From NCBI GenBank assembly GCA_016177705.1, contig JACOUT010000003.1:186001-250000 (forward strand): a stretch of DNA of 64,000 bases, read 5' to 3'. The stretch's first letter is position 1. Each line of letters starts with the position of its first letter. The position numbers were made by a program, and so were the translations under genes. Origin of the DNA: Deltaproteobacteria bacterium (lineage in GTDB: Bacteria > Myxococcota > UBA727 > VGSZ01). Shown one piece after another: positions 55,325 to 63,710 of this stretch. Under the pieces are notes generated by a model, which saw only the letters and a program-made list of their open reading frames with translations, was not told where the DNA came from and ran no database searches.

Positions 55325-55354
55325 ACATTAGGAAGCAACCCGGAGTCGGGTCAA
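55325..55354 (-). promoter_or_regulatory. Candidate sigma-70-type promoter of the sigma factor gene
   Basis: On the minus strand, TTGACC (55354-55349) and TAATGT (55330-55325) are 18 bp apart, about 30 bp before the start of the sigma factor gene. A housekeeping promoter would fit a master regulator of the T3SS genes. Weak -10 match. Confidence 0.4.
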
Positions 55355-55395
55355 ACGGTTGGCCGTCTTCGGGCGGTCGGCCGGATCGGCGTGGC

Positions 55396-57222
55396 ATGCT
55401 CTTCCCCGGGAAGGCCATGGGCGCGCTGCCAAAGGTCGGAGAGACGATCGGCCCCTACCGCATCAAGGGCCTGCTCGGCACGAGCGGGATGGGTGGGGTG
55501 TTCCTGGTGGAGGGAGGGGCCCCCTCGCGCGAGCTGGCGCTAGCGCTGCTCGACGACCGCCTGCACGGCGATCAGGCGGCGCGGGAGCGGTTCTTTGGCT
55601 GGGCGAGGGCACTGCGCCGCGCCGACCACCCGAACCTGGTCGCCATCGTCGAGGTGGTCGAGCAGGGAGCACAGCAGTACGTCGCCACCGAGCAATTGCG
55701 CGGCCGCACGCTCGCCGAGCTGATCAAGGACGGGCCGCTGCCGCTGCCGCGCGCGCTGCACATCGCCTGGCAGGTGTCCCAGGCGCTGGCGGCCGCGCAC
55801 GACCTCGGCGTGGTGCACGGCGGCCTCAAGCTGGCGAGCGTGTTCGTCACCATCCAGAGCGGCGCGCGCGACGCCGTCAAGGTGTTCGACTTCATGTCGG
55901 GGGAGCCGGGCGCCGGACTCGCGCCCGAGCAGCAGCGCGGCGGCGAGGTCGACCACCGCGCCGACATCTACGCCTTTGGTGCGCTGCTCTTCCAGTTGGC
56001 CACGGGCCGAGCGCCCTTCGTCGCCGACACGCTGCTGGCCCTCAAGCGCGCCCACCTCGAGCAGGCGCCGCCGGCACCGTCGTCGCTGCGCGAGGTGCCC
56101 GCCACGCTGGACGCGCTGGTGCAAAGCTGCATGGCCAAGATCCCCGACGCGCGCCCCGACATGATGCGCGAGGTGCAAGCCTCCCTGCGCGAGGTGGCGC
56201 TGCTGCTCGAGCACCACCGGCCCGAGCCGGCGCTGGACCCCACCGGCGACTTCGCGGTGCCCGCGGTGGGCGGCTGGACCGTGGTGCCGGCGCCGCTCGT
56301 GCGTCACACCCGCCCGGCGCCGATCCCCGGCATCTCGGGGGAGGGCGAGCCGATCGCGGAGCCACCGGCGCCGCGAGCGCGGCCCCTGATCCTCGACCCG
56401 GCGGCGCCGGACGAGAGTGACCTGCCGAACGTCGAGCCCGACGAGGAGCTGCCGACCGTCGACCCCGGCGAGGTCGCGTCGACCGCCGACGACACCTTCG
56501 CCTCGGCGGCGCCGGCCGCCCCGGTGGCACCGGCGGCACCGCCGGCGGCGCCGACCGCGGCATCGCCGCCGCCCGAGCCCCCCGCACCGGCGCCGGCGAC
56601 GCCCAGTGAGCCGGCAGCCGCCACCGCCGCCGACGCGCTCGCCGAGCCGAGCCTGGGGGCCGCCGATCGCTCGACCGACGCCGCGGTGCTGCCGCGCATC
56701 GCCCTCGGCATCGCCGAGCCCACCGCGACCGGGCCGCCCTCGAAGCGAGGGCGCCGCGTGGCCCTGGTGGCGGCCGGCATCGCGGTGGCAGCGCTCGGCG
56801 CCGTCGGCCTTCGGTTCGCGCTGGCACCTTCGCCCACGAACCCCGTCGACATGCCACCGTCGTCGGACGCGGAGGGTGCGGCGCCGATCGCGGACCGCGC
56901 GCCGCCGGCCGTCCCCGCCGCGGGCCCCACTCCGCCGGCTGTCGTCGACGAGCCGGCCGCCGTCGTCGACGCCGCGCCGCGCATCGTCGAGGAGCCGCCA
57001 CCGCCCGCCGAGCCGGCGCCGCCGGTCCTCGTGGCGCGACCCCCGAAGCCGGCTGCGGCCAAGCCGGCGGTCAAGCCGAAGGAGGCGGCGCGCCGGCCCA
57101 AGCCCGCCGCCGAGGCCGCGCCGGAGCCGGCGAAGGCCGCGCCGCCCGTCGAGCCGCCCAAGGAGGAGGGCACGCTCAAGGAGGGCGCGCTGGTCAACCC
57201 GTTCAAGAAGAAGCCCAAGTAG
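55396..57222 (+). CDS. Pseudokinase of the PknB type with transmembrane segment and Pro/Ala-rich tail
   Basis: 608 residues (ATG 55417 is a possible later start with a closer ribosome site). The kinase fold is visible (GPYRIKGLLGTSGMGGVFLVE, GVVHGGLKLASVFV, GLAPEQQRGGEVDHRADIYAFGALL). The catalytic loop at residues 141-143 reads HGG, so the catalytic Asp is lost, and the beta-3 Lys is replaced (ELALALLDD). It should not catalyse phosphotransfer. A Pro/Ala/Glu-rich region (about 300-450), one membrane segment (VALVAAGIAVAALGAVGLRFAL) and a basic Lys/Pro tail follow. It is divergent from the sigma factor gene, hinting at a regulatory role. Confidence 0.82.
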   Translation: MLFPGKAMGALPKVGETIGPYRIKGLLGTSGMGGVFLVEGGAPSRELALALLDDRLHGDQAARERFFGWARALRRADHPNLVAIVEVVEQGAQQYVATEQLRGRTLAELIKDGPLPLPRALHIAWQVSQALAAAHDLGVVHGGLKLASVFVTIQSGARDAVKVFDFMSGEPGAGLAPEQQRGGEVDHRADIYAFGALLFQLATGRAPFVADTLLALKRAHLEQAPPAPSSLREVPATLDALVQSCMAKIPDARPDMMREVQASLREVALLLEHHRPEPALDPTGDFAVPAVGGWTVVPAPLVRHTRPAPIPGISGEGEPIAEPPAPRARPLILDPAAPDESDLPNVEPDEELPTVDPGEVASTADDTFASAAPAAPVAPAAPPAAPTAASPPPEPPAPAPATPSEPAAATAADALAEPSLGAADRSTDAAVLPRIALGIAEPTATGPPSKRGRRVALVAAGIAVAALGAVGLRFALAPSPTNPVDMPPSSDAEGAAPIADRAPPAVPAAGPTPPAVVDEPAAVVDAAPRIVEEPPPPAEPAPPVLVARPPKPAAAKPAVKPKEAARRPKPAAEAAPEPAKAAPPVEPPKEEGTLKEGALVNPFKKKPK

Positions 57223-57243
57223 GGCTGGGAGTAGGCTCGTCCG

Positions 57244-57828
57244 ATGTCCCTGGCCGTCTTCACCCCACGCACGCTCGCCGCCGCGCTCGCCGCCGTGCTC
57301 GTCGCCGGCGCGCCCGCGTGGGCCGCGGAGGCGGCACCCGGCCCCGCAGCCGAGGCTGAGGCGATGGCGCTCTACGCGCAGGGCGAGGAGCACTACCAAG
57401 CCGGGCGCTTCGAGGAGGCGCTGACGTCGTTCAAGGCTGCGTACCGCCGCCTGCCGGCGCCCGGGCTGCTGGTCAACATCGGGCAGTGCCTGCGGCAGCT
57501 CGGCGATCACCAAAACGCCGCGCGCGCCTTCGAGCGGTACCTCCAGGAAGACCCGCAGGCCGACAACCGCAGCGAGGTCGAGGAGCTGATCGCGGCCGAG
57601 CGCGCGCTGCTGGCACCGCCGGAGGCCACGCCGGCGGCCAGCGTCACGCCGCCGCAAGCCACCGCGCCGGCCAGCGCGGGCGACGACGACGGCTCCATGG
57701 TGTGGCTCGCCGTCGGCGGCGCGGCCCTCGCGCTCGCCGTCGGCGGCGCCGTGGTCGTCGCCGTGGTGGCCGCGCAACCCCAACCGCTGCCGGTGTCCGG
57801 CAGCCTCGGCACCTTCGACCTGCGATGA
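57244..57828 (+). CDS. Secreted TPR-like protein with C-terminal membrane segment
   Basis: 194 residues. Signal peptide LAAALAAVLVAGAPAWA. TPR-like helices occupy residues 35-110 (AMALYAQGEEHYQAGRFEEALTSFKAAYRRLPAPGLLVNIGQCLRQLGDHQNAARAFERYL). A Thr/Pro/Ala-rich linker and a hydrophobic segment (VWLAVGGAALALAVGGAVVVAVVAA) follow. Such exported TPR proteins in Myxococcota often neighbour kinases. It overlaps the next gene by ATGA and follows the pseudokinase by 21 bp. Confidence 0.72.
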   Translation: MSLAVFTPRTLAAALAAVLVAGAPAWAAEAAPGPAAEAEAMALYAQGEEHYQAGRFEEALTSFKAAYRRLPAPGLLVNIGQCLRQLGDHQNAARAFERYLQEDPQADNRSEVEELIAAERALLAPPEATPAASVTPPQATAPASAGDDDGSMVWLAVGGAALALAVGGAVVVAVVAAQPQPLPVSGSLGTFDLR

Positions 57829-60182
57829 GCGCGCGCGCCGCTTTCCGGGCACGCGTGGGCGCCGCGGTCGCGGCGGTCGCGCTCGCCGCCTGCTCCTCGC
57901 CCGACACCGGCCTGGTGGTGACGGTGCGCTTCGATGCGGCGCTCGCGCTCGACCAGCTCGTGCTGCGCCTGTCGTCCGGCGACGCCGTCGAGGAGGTGGT
58001 GGCGCCCGACCCGCCCGCGCCGCTCGAAGACGGCGAGCAGAGCCTGGGCTTCCTTTTGCCCGAGGCGCTCGCCGACGTCGAGGTGACGGTCACCGTCACC
58101 GGTCGTGGCCAAGGTGACGACGTCGCTGCCGGCGAGGGCGCGGTGGCCACCGTACGCGGCCAGGTGGCCACGCTCGCGATCGAGCTGGCGCCGCTCTTCA
58201 CCTGCGGCAACGCGCTCATCGAGGTGCGTGAGCGCTGCGACGACGGCAACGCCGCCGCAGGCGACGGCTGCGACCAGGCCTGCACCATCGAGAGCGGCTA
58301 CGTGTGCGCCGGCGCGCCAAGCGTGTGCGCGCGCTGCGGCGACGGCTCGATCGACGCGCCCGAGAGCTGCGACGACAATGGCCGCGTCGACGGCGACGGC
58401 TGCTCGGCCGACTGCGCGCTCGAAGCCGGCTGGGACTGCGGCAGCGACGAGCCCTCGAGCTGCGCGCCCGTCTGCGGCGACGGCCTGGTGCGCGGCGTCG
58501 AGGGCTGCGACGACGCCGGCACCGTCGGCGGCGACGGTTGTACGACCGGCTGCGCCGTCGAGCCCGGCTGGGACTGCGGCAGCGCCGAACCGTCGGTCTG
58601 TGCGCCGGTGTGCGGCGACGGCCTGGTGCGCGGCGCCGAGGCCTGCGACGACGCCGGCACTGTTGACGACGACGGCTGCAGCGCCGCCTGCGCGAGCGAG
58701 AGTGGCTGGAGTTGCGACGGCGCCGAGCCGACGGCGTGCGTCACCGTCTGCGGCGACGGGCTGGTGCGCGGCGCCGAGGCCTGCGACGACCTCGACGCCA
58801 CCGGCGGCGACGGCTGCGACGGCTCCTGCGCGGTCGAGGGCGGCTGGGCGTGCGACGGCGCCGAGCCCTCAGGGTGCGCGCCCGTCTGTGGCGACGGGCT
58901 GCTGCGCGGCGCCGAGAGCTGCGACGACGGCGGCACCGCCGGCGGCGACGGCTGCTCGGCCGGCTGCGTCGAGGAGAACGGCTATCAGTGCACCGGCGCG
59001 CCCTCGTCGTGCGTCACGGTGTGCGGTGACGGCATCCGGGCCGGCGGCGAGGCCTGCGACGACGGCGTCGCCAACAGCGACACCACGCCGGACGCCTGCC
59101 GCACCGACTGCACGCTGCCCTTCTGCGGCGACCTGGTCGTCGACAGCGGCGAGGGCTGCGACGACGGCGACCTCGACGACCGCGACGGCTGTCGCACCGG
59201 CTGCCGCCTGCCCGCCTGCGGCGACGGCCTGGTGCTCGGCGGCGAGGCCTGCGACGACGGCAACAACGCGGCCGGCGACGGCTGCACCGCCGCCTGCGCC
59301 GTCGAGGGCGGTACTGCCTGCTTCGGCGAGCCGAGCGTGTGCGCCGCTTCGGCGCTGACGCACGTGGTGGCGCCCTCGGGCGGGCAGTTCACCTCGATCG
59401 ACGACGCCGACAACTCCGGCACCGTGCTCGACGGCCACCTGCTGTTCGTGCGCGCCGGCAGCTACGCCGAGGAGGTCGACCTGGCGAAGGACCTGACCAT
59501 CGTCGGCGAGAGCGGCGCGCGCGTGCAGGCGAGCGCCAACAACGCGGCCGCCATCCGGGTGCGCGGCGGCGCCGTGGTCACGCTGCGCGGCCTCGAGGTG
59601 CGCCACACCGGCAACAACCAGAGCGGCGTCGAGCTCGACAGCGGCGCCAACGTCACCATCGTCGACTGCACGGTCGGGCCGACCGAGCACTTCGGCGTCG
59701 AAAGCGTCGGCGGCTCGACCGTGGCGATCCGCCGCTCGCTCATCGTCGACAACACGGACGGCGGCGCCGATCTCGCGGGCACCGTCACCGTCGATAACTC
59801 CGTGTTCTCGAGCAACGGCAACGGCGGCAGCGCCTTCGGCGGCGCGCGCCTGCGCTCGGCCGGCACCTTTCGCTTCACCACCGTCGTCGACAACGTGGGT
59901 GCTGTCGGCGTGCTGTGCGACGTCGCCAGCACGCTCGCGTCCTCCATCCTGTTCGGCAACGTGGGCCCCGAGGCCTCGGGCAACTGCGCCATCGGCACGA
60001 GCTGGGTCGAGGGCGCGGGCGGCGCCGCCGATCCGACGTTCCTCGGTGACGGCTTCCACCTCGGCACCGGCTCACCGGTGATCGACCAGGCGGGGCTGGC
60101 GGGCTGCCCGGCTGAGGACCTCGACGGACAAGCACGGCCGATGGGCGCTGCGTGCGAGCCGGGCGCAGACGAGCGGCCTTAG
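57825..60182 (+). CDS. Myxococcus Cys-rich repeat lipoprotein with right-handed beta-helix
   Basis: 785 residues from ATG 57825. The lipobox is AALAAC (Cys near residue 22). Residues about 30-120 are a small beta domain. Residues about 125-505 hold about ten repeats of C-G-D-G-x-V-x-G-x-E-x-C-D-D-G/A type with six Cys each, the Myxococcus Cys-rich repeat. Residues about 510-770 are a parallel beta-helix (LTHVVAPSGGQFTSIDDA, ITIVGESGARV, VTLRGLEVRHTGNNQ, VTIVDCTVGPTEHFG). It is likely a surface protein that binds or processes polysaccharide or protein. It is coupled to the TPR protein gene. Confidence 0.87.
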   Translation: MSARAAFRARVGAAVAAVALAACSSPDTGLVVTVRFDAALALDQLVLRLSSGDAVEEVVAPDPPAPLEDGEQSLGFLLPEALADVEVTVTVTGRGQGDDVAAGEGAVATVRGQVATLAIELAPLFTCGNALIEVRERCDDGNAAAGDGCDQACTIESGYVCAGAPSVCARCGDGSIDAPESCDDNGRVDGDGCSADCALEAGWDCGSDEPSSCAPVCGDGLVRGVEGCDDAGTVGGDGCTTGCAVEPGWDCGSAEPSVCAPVCGDGLVRGAEACDDAGTVDDDGCSAACASESGWSCDGAEPTACVTVCGDGLVRGAEACDDLDATGGDGCDGSCAVEGGWACDGAEPSGCAPVCGDGLLRGAESCDDGGTAGGDGCSAGCVEENGYQCTGAPSSCVTVCGDGIRAGGEACDDGVANSDTTPDACRTDCTLPFCGDLVVDSGEGCDDGDLDDRDGCRTGCRLPACGDGLVLGGEACDDGNNAAGDGCTAACAVEGGTACFGEPSVCAASALTHVVAPSGGQFTSIDDADNSGTVLDGHLLFVRAGSYAEEVDLAKDLTIVGESGARVQASANNAAAIRVRGGAVVTLRGLEVRHTGNNQSGVELDSGANVTIVDCTVGPTEHFGVESVGGSTVAIRRSLIVDNTDGGADLAGTVTVDNSVFSSNGNGGSAFGGARLRSAGTFRFTTVVDNVGAVGVLCDVASTLASSILFGNVGPEASGNCAIGTSWVEGAGGAADPTFLGDGFHLGTGSPVIDQAGLAGCPAEDLDGQARPMGAACEPGADERP
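58205..59345 (+). repeat. Tandem Cys-rich repeats within the lipoprotein gene
   Basis: About ten ~105-bp units, each encoding CGDGLVRGAEACDDAG-like then DGCSxxCxxExGWxCxGAEPS-like residues. The central four or five copies are very similar, and the last two degenerate. Copy number is likely to vary by recombination. Confidence 0.8.
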
Positions 60183-60201
60183 CTGCGCTAACCAGCGGGG
60201 C

Positions 60202-61083
60202 ATGCCGAAAAGCGCCGAGTCGTCGCAACGCGTCCTGTCGCCGCCGCCCGCTTCCGCGCGCTTCTTGACGCTCCGCCTCGTCGATGGCGGCGACCACGGC
60301 GAGGCGCTGCGCGTGCTCGCCCGCCACACCGACTCCTCTGCCGTCGTCGGCGTCGGCGCGCCGCTCGTCGACCGGCTCGGCCGCGCCGTGCCGGGCCTCG
60401 CGCCCTTCCCCGCCGAGCTCGCCCCGCTGATGCCGGCGACGCAGGGGGCGCTGTGGCTCGCCCTGTTGCATGACGATCGCGGCGACCAGCTCGACGCCTC
60501 GCTGCGGCTGACCGATCTGGTGGCGGGCGCCTTCGCCATCGACGAGGAGATCGACGCCTTCAGCTACCGCGGTGGTCGCGACCTGTCGGGCTTCGTCGAC
60601 GGCACCGCCAACCCCTCCGGCGACGACGCGGTGGCGGCGGCCATCGTCGCCGGCCGCGGGCCCGGCCTCGACGGTGGCAGCTTCGTCTCGGTGCAGCGCT
60701 GGCTGCACGACCTGGCGGCGATCGCGGGTATGCCCGAGGTGGCGCGCGACCACGTGATCGGCCGCCGCCTGGTCGACGACGAGGAGTTGGCCGACGCGCC
60801 GGCCTCGGCGCACGTCAAGCGCACCGCGCAGGAGGAGTTCGATCCCGAGGCGTTCGTGGTGCGCCGCTCGATGCCCTGGGGCACCGCCCGCGAGCACGGC
60901 CTGTACTTCGTGGCCTATGGCGAGAGCCTCGAGCGCTTCACGCGCCTGGCGCGTCGCATGGTCGGGCGCGACGACGGCATCGTCGACGCGCTGTTCTCGT
61001 TCTCCCGCGCGGTCACGGGCGCGATGTACTTCTGCCCGCCGGTGATCGACGGCCGCATTGATCTGCGCGCGCTCGGGCTGTAG
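60202..61083 (+). CDS. Dyp-type heme peroxidase
   Basis: 293 residues. The distal signature GFVDGTANP (catalytic Asp133), proximal heme-ligand His204 in SAHVKRT, and RRSMPWG with the distal Arg are all present, together with GGSFVSVQRW and GLYFVAYGESLERF. No signal peptide. The size fits class B (YfeX/DypB) enzymes, which oxidise dyes, Mn or lignin-like phenols and may be packed in encapsulins; no encapsulin gene is adjacent. It precedes the deoxyhypusine-synthase-like gene by 9 bp. Confidence 0.9.
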   Translation: MPKSAESSQRVLSPPPASARFLTLRLVDGGDHGEALRVLARHTDSSAVVGVGAPLVDRLGRAVPGLAPFPAELAPLMPATQGALWLALLHDDRGDQLDASLRLTDLVAGAFAIDEEIDAFSYRGGRDLSGFVDGTANPSGDDAVAAAIVAGRGPGLDGGSFVSVQRWLHDLAAIAGMPEVARDHVIGRRLVDDEELADAPASAHVKRTAQEEFDPEAFVVRRSMPWGTAREHGLYFVAYGESLERFTRLARRMVGRDDGIVDALFSFSRAVTGAMYFCPPVIDGRIDLRALGL

Positions 61084-61092
61084 CCATCGCGC

Positions 61093-62082
61093 ATGACCAC
61101 GCCCGGCTATACCCACGCGCACATCAAGGCGTTCCTGCAACACAACTACCGGCACTTCAACGCCGCCAGCGTCGTCGACGCGGCGCAGGGGTGGGTCGAC
61201 CACCTGAAGTCGGGCGGCAAGATGTTCTTCACCATGGCCGGCGCCATGTCGACCGCCGAGCTCGGCGTCTCGCTCGCCGAGATGATCCGGCAAGACAAGA
61301 TCGCCGCCATCACCTGCACCGGCGCCAACCTCGAGGAGGACGTCTACAACCTGGTGGCGCACAACCACTACCAGCGCGTGCCGCACTACCGCTCGCTCTC
61401 CACCGACGACGAGGTGGCGCTGTACGACAAGGGCTTCAACCGCGTCACCGACACCTGCATCCCCGAGGATCAGGCGCTGCGCGTCATCGAGGGCCACATG
61501 CACGAGCTGTGGTCCACGGCGGAGAAGGAAGGGCGCCGCTTCTTCCCGCACGAGTTCTTCTACAAGCTGTTGCTCTCGAAGAAGCTCGAGAAGGACTACC
61601 AGATCGACCCGGCGCACTCGTGGCTGCTCGCCGCCGCCCAGAAGAACTTGCCGATCTTCGTGCCCGGCTGGGAGGACTCGACCAACGGCAACATGTTCGT
61701 CGGCGCCGTCATGTCGGGCGTGCTCAAGGGCTACAGCGCCATGAGGGTCGGCCTCGAGTACATGCAGGTGCTGGCCGAGTGGTACACGGAGACCCAGCAG
61801 AAGAACCACATCGGCTTCTTCCAGATCGGCGGCGGCATCGCCGGCGACTTCCCCATCTGCGTCGTGCCCATGCTGGTGCAAGACCTCGAGCGCGACGTGA
61901 AGAAGTGGTCGTACTTCTGTCAGATCTCCGACTCGACGACGAGCTACGGCTCCTACTCGGGCGCGGTGCCGAACGAGAAGATCACCTGGGGCAAGCTCGA
62001 GGCCAAGGGGCCGAAGTTCATCATCGAGAGCGACGCCACCATCGTCGCGCCCTTGATCTTCAGCTACGTGCTGGCGTCGTAG
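61093..62082 (+). CDS. Deoxyhypusine synthase-like protein
   Basis: 329 residues. The DHS fold is clear: FFTMAGAMSTAELGVSLAEMIRQDKIAAITCTGANLEEDVYNLVAH (NAD binding), IFVPGWEDSTNGNMF, HIGFFQIGGGIAGDF, and the active-site segment SGAVPNEKITWGKLEAKG with the catalytic Lys301. Eukaryotic and archaeal DHS modify eIF5A with spermidine; bacteria lack that substrate, and bacterial relatives include homospermidine synthase-like enzymes. Most probable role: polyamine chemistry. The gene follows the DyP gene by 9 bp and ends 4 bp before the convergent 62087 gene. Confidence 0.88.
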   Translation: MTTPGYTHAHIKAFLQHNYRHFNAASVVDAAQGWVDHLKSGGKMFFTMAGAMSTAELGVSLAEMIRQDKIAAITCTGANLEEDVYNLVAHNHYQRVPHYRSLSTDDEVALYDKGFNRVTDTCIPEDQALRVIEGHMHELWSTAEKEGRRFFPHEFFYKLLLSKKLEKDYQIDPAHSWLLAAAQKNLPIFVPGWEDSTNGNMFVGAVMSGVLKGYSAMRVGLEYMQVLAEWYTETQQKNHIGFFQIGGGIAGDFPICVVPMLVQDLERDVKKWSYFCQISDSTTSYGSYSGAVPNEKITWGKLEAKGPKFIIESDATIVAPLIFSYVLAS

Positions 62083-62086
62083 GCGC

Positions 62087-62470
62087 CTAGCCTTTCGCGA
62101 TGCGCTTGAGCTGCGACTGCAGCCGCGAGACGAACTGCGGGTCTTCCTCGACCATCTCGGTGACGGCCTCTTCCATCTGATCCTGGCCCTTGCCCTGCTT
62201 CTGCTTGCCGAAGCGCTGCTTGATGACGAGGCCGACGAAGCGGCGGCTCGCCTCTTCCTTGGTCGCCTTGCCCGCCTCGAGCGCGGCGGCGAGCTCGGCG
62301 AGCTCCGCCATCATCGCGCTCTGCTGACGGCCCGCCTCCTCGGTGGCGTTGGACGTCGCGCCGACCATGCCGGCGAACTTGGCGCCCTGCGCCTTGCCCA
62401 CGCCGGTGGCCTTGCCCGCGCCCTGGGAGGCGTTCGTTCGATTGGGTCCACCACCGCCACGGATACGCAT
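62087..62470 (-). CDS. Small T3SS-associated protein, unknown
   Basis: 127 residues from ATG 62470 (GGGAGGA upstream). Gly/Asn/Thr-rich N-terminus without signal peptide, then a helical middle (MMAELAELAAALEAGKATKEEASRRFVGLVIKQRFG) and a Gln/Lys-rich C-terminus. It follows the TPR gene by 17 bp on the same strand, so it belongs to that operon. The composition suits a secreted rod, needle or chaperone-associated protein, but no family was recognised. Confidence 0.55.
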   Translation of the reverse strand: MRIRGGGGPNRTNASQGAGKATGVGKAQGAKFAGMVGATSNATEEAGRQQSAMMAELAELAAALEAGKATKEEASRRFVGLVIKQRFGKQKQGKGQDQMEEAVTEMVEEDPQFVSRLQSQLKRIAKG

Positions 62471-62487
62471 CACGTCCTCCCGAGCCC

Positions 62488-62940
62488 CTACCGAGCCAGC
62501 GTACCTGCTTCGTGCGCTTCCAGCAGCGCGCGCGCGAAGCTCGCCGGCATGCCGTCCGGCTCCATCTCGATCGCCTTCTTGAGCGCCTTGACACCGTCGG
62601 CGGTCTTCTTGAGCCACAAGAGCGCCTCGCCGACGTGCGCCTGGGCCAGCGCGCTCTTCGGCTTGAGCTTGAGCGCCTCCTGGTGGTGCTTGAGCGCCCG
62701 CTGGAAGTGGCCCTGCGCGAACTCGAGGTTGCCGAGCGCCACCAGCGGCACGTCGCTCTTGGGCAAGAGCGCGGCCACACCGGCGAAGACGTCGGCGGCC
62801 TCTTTGGCCTTGCCCATCTCCAGGTAGAGATAGCCGGCTTCGAGCAGGAGCGAGGCCTCCGGCTGCGGCACGTCGATCAAGCCCTTCAGCATCTCCACCG
62901 TCGCTCCTGTGCCGCTGGGTGTATCGGCGGTGTCCGTCAT
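62488..62940 (-). CDS. TPR protein, T3SS-chaperone-like
   Basis: 150 residues. Three TPRs: EASLLLEAGYLYLEMGKAKEAADVFAGV, VPLVALGNLEFAQGHFQRALKHHQEALKL, SALAQAHVGEALLWLKKTADGVKALKKAIEM. Small soluble TPR proteins of this size act as chaperones for translocators or needle subunits (LcrH/SctG type). Neighbours of T3SS type on both sides support the role. RBS near the start is GTAGGAGTGAGGAC. Confidence 0.6.
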   Translation of the reverse strand: MTDTADTPSGTGATVEMLKGLIDVPQPEASLLLEAGYLYLEMGKAKEAADVFAGVAALLPKSDVPLVALGNLEFAQGHFQRALKHHQEALKLKPKSALAQAHVGEALLWLKKTADGVKALKKAIEMEPDGMPASFARALLEAHEAGTLAR

Positions 62941-62996
62941 GTCGTCCTCACTCCTACATGGTGATTCGGCGACGTGAGCCTACCACCCACCCGACC

Positions 62997-63025
62997 GCAA
63001 AGAGAAAGCCGCCCAGGGGGCGGCT
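62997..63025 (-). terminator. Rho-independent terminator after the tip/filament-like gene
   Basis: On the minus strand, AGCCGCCC (63025-63018), a 3-nt loop and GGGCGGCT (63014-63007) are followed by TTCTCTTTGC. It sits 49 bp beyond the stop of the 63074 gene and separates it from the TPR operon. Confidence 0.78.
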
Positions 63026-63073
63026 CGCTCGACGCAGCGACGTAGCGACGCTGCTTGCAGATCATCCGACCGA

Positions 63074-63589
63074 CTAGCGGACGTTGCTGATGCTCGACTT
63101 GGCGGTGTCGTGCTTGGTCTTCATCACGTTCGAGACCGTGGTGAAGGAGCGGTTCTCCGCCTGCATCTTCTCCTGGAGCTGCAGGTACTGCAGGTTGAAG
63201 GAGGCCATCATCTCCTGCATGTCCTTGGTCTGGTTCAGCATGTCCTGCTGCGAATTGCCGGTCGACTTGCTGCCGGTTGGCGTGTTGAGGCCGGGGCCCT
63301 GCAGCGGGATGCCGTCGGGGCCCATGGCCACCTGGCCGGAGCCGCCCATGGTGCCGCCGCCCGAGCCGACCGCGCCGGCGGCGCCGGTGACGGCCGCGGA
63401 CACGACCGCCGCGCCGGGGACGAAGGGAGCAGCGACGCCGATGGCGCCGCCCGCAGCACCGGCACCCGCGGCCACGCCGTTCCGGACCTGCGTGCCGAAG
63501 TCGGTGCGGGGGGACTGACGAACGGTGGTGCTGCTCTGGTCGAGGGTGATGCCGCCGCGCGAGCCGGGGCCGGTGACGTTGATGGCCAT
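63074..63589 (-). CDS. T3SS tip/filament-like coiled-coil protein
   Basis: 171 residues. A Gly/Ala-rich N-terminal and central part (residues 35-110) lacks a signal peptide. The C-terminal ~55 residues (QQDMLNQTKDMQEMMASFNLQYLQLQEKMQ... FTTVSNVMKTKHDTAKSSISNVR) are helical and resemble the C-terminus of EspA/Bsp22-like filament or tip proteins. It is a single-gene unit with its own promoter element (63652-63682), AGGAGTTTC ribosome site and terminator, mirroring the SctI-like gene. Family assignment is by pattern only. Confidence 0.55.
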   Translation of the reverse strand: MAINVTGPGSRGGITLDQSSTTVRQSPRTDFGTQVRNGVAAGAGAAGGAIGVAAPFVPGAAVVSAAVTGAAGAVGSGGGTMGGSGQVAMGPDGIPLQGPGLNTPTGSKSTGNSQQDMLNQTKDMQEMMASFNLQYLQLQEKMQAENRSFTTVSNVMKTKHDTAKSSISNVR

Positions 63590-63651
63590 GACGAAACTCC
63601 TTGGTACCTTGATGGCCCGCTCGGCGAGCCGAAGTTGAAAGCGTTACAGGG

Positions 63652-63682
63652 CCATTATCGCGCAGCCGGATGCGGGGTTGCG
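63652..63682 (-). promoter_or_regulatory. Shared T3SS promoter element, copy 2 (upstream of tip/filament-like gene)
   Basis: Minus strand: CGCAAC (63682-63677), 16 nt, CGATAATGG (63660-63652), then exactly 62 nt to the ATG at 63589. Identical boxes, spacing and distance occur at 54396-54426. An 11-bp identical word (GATGACCGAGG, 63712-63702) lies upstream, overlapping the stop of the 63711 gene. Confidence 0.72.
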
Positions 63683-63710
63683 CCCCGGTCCCGGCAGGAT
63701 CCCTCGGTCA

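Noticed and set aside
58205..59345. Cys-rich repeats as EGF or TSP domains
   Set aside because: The CGDGxxxGxExCDDG spacing fits the Myxococcus Cys-rich repeat better than EGF or TSP1.
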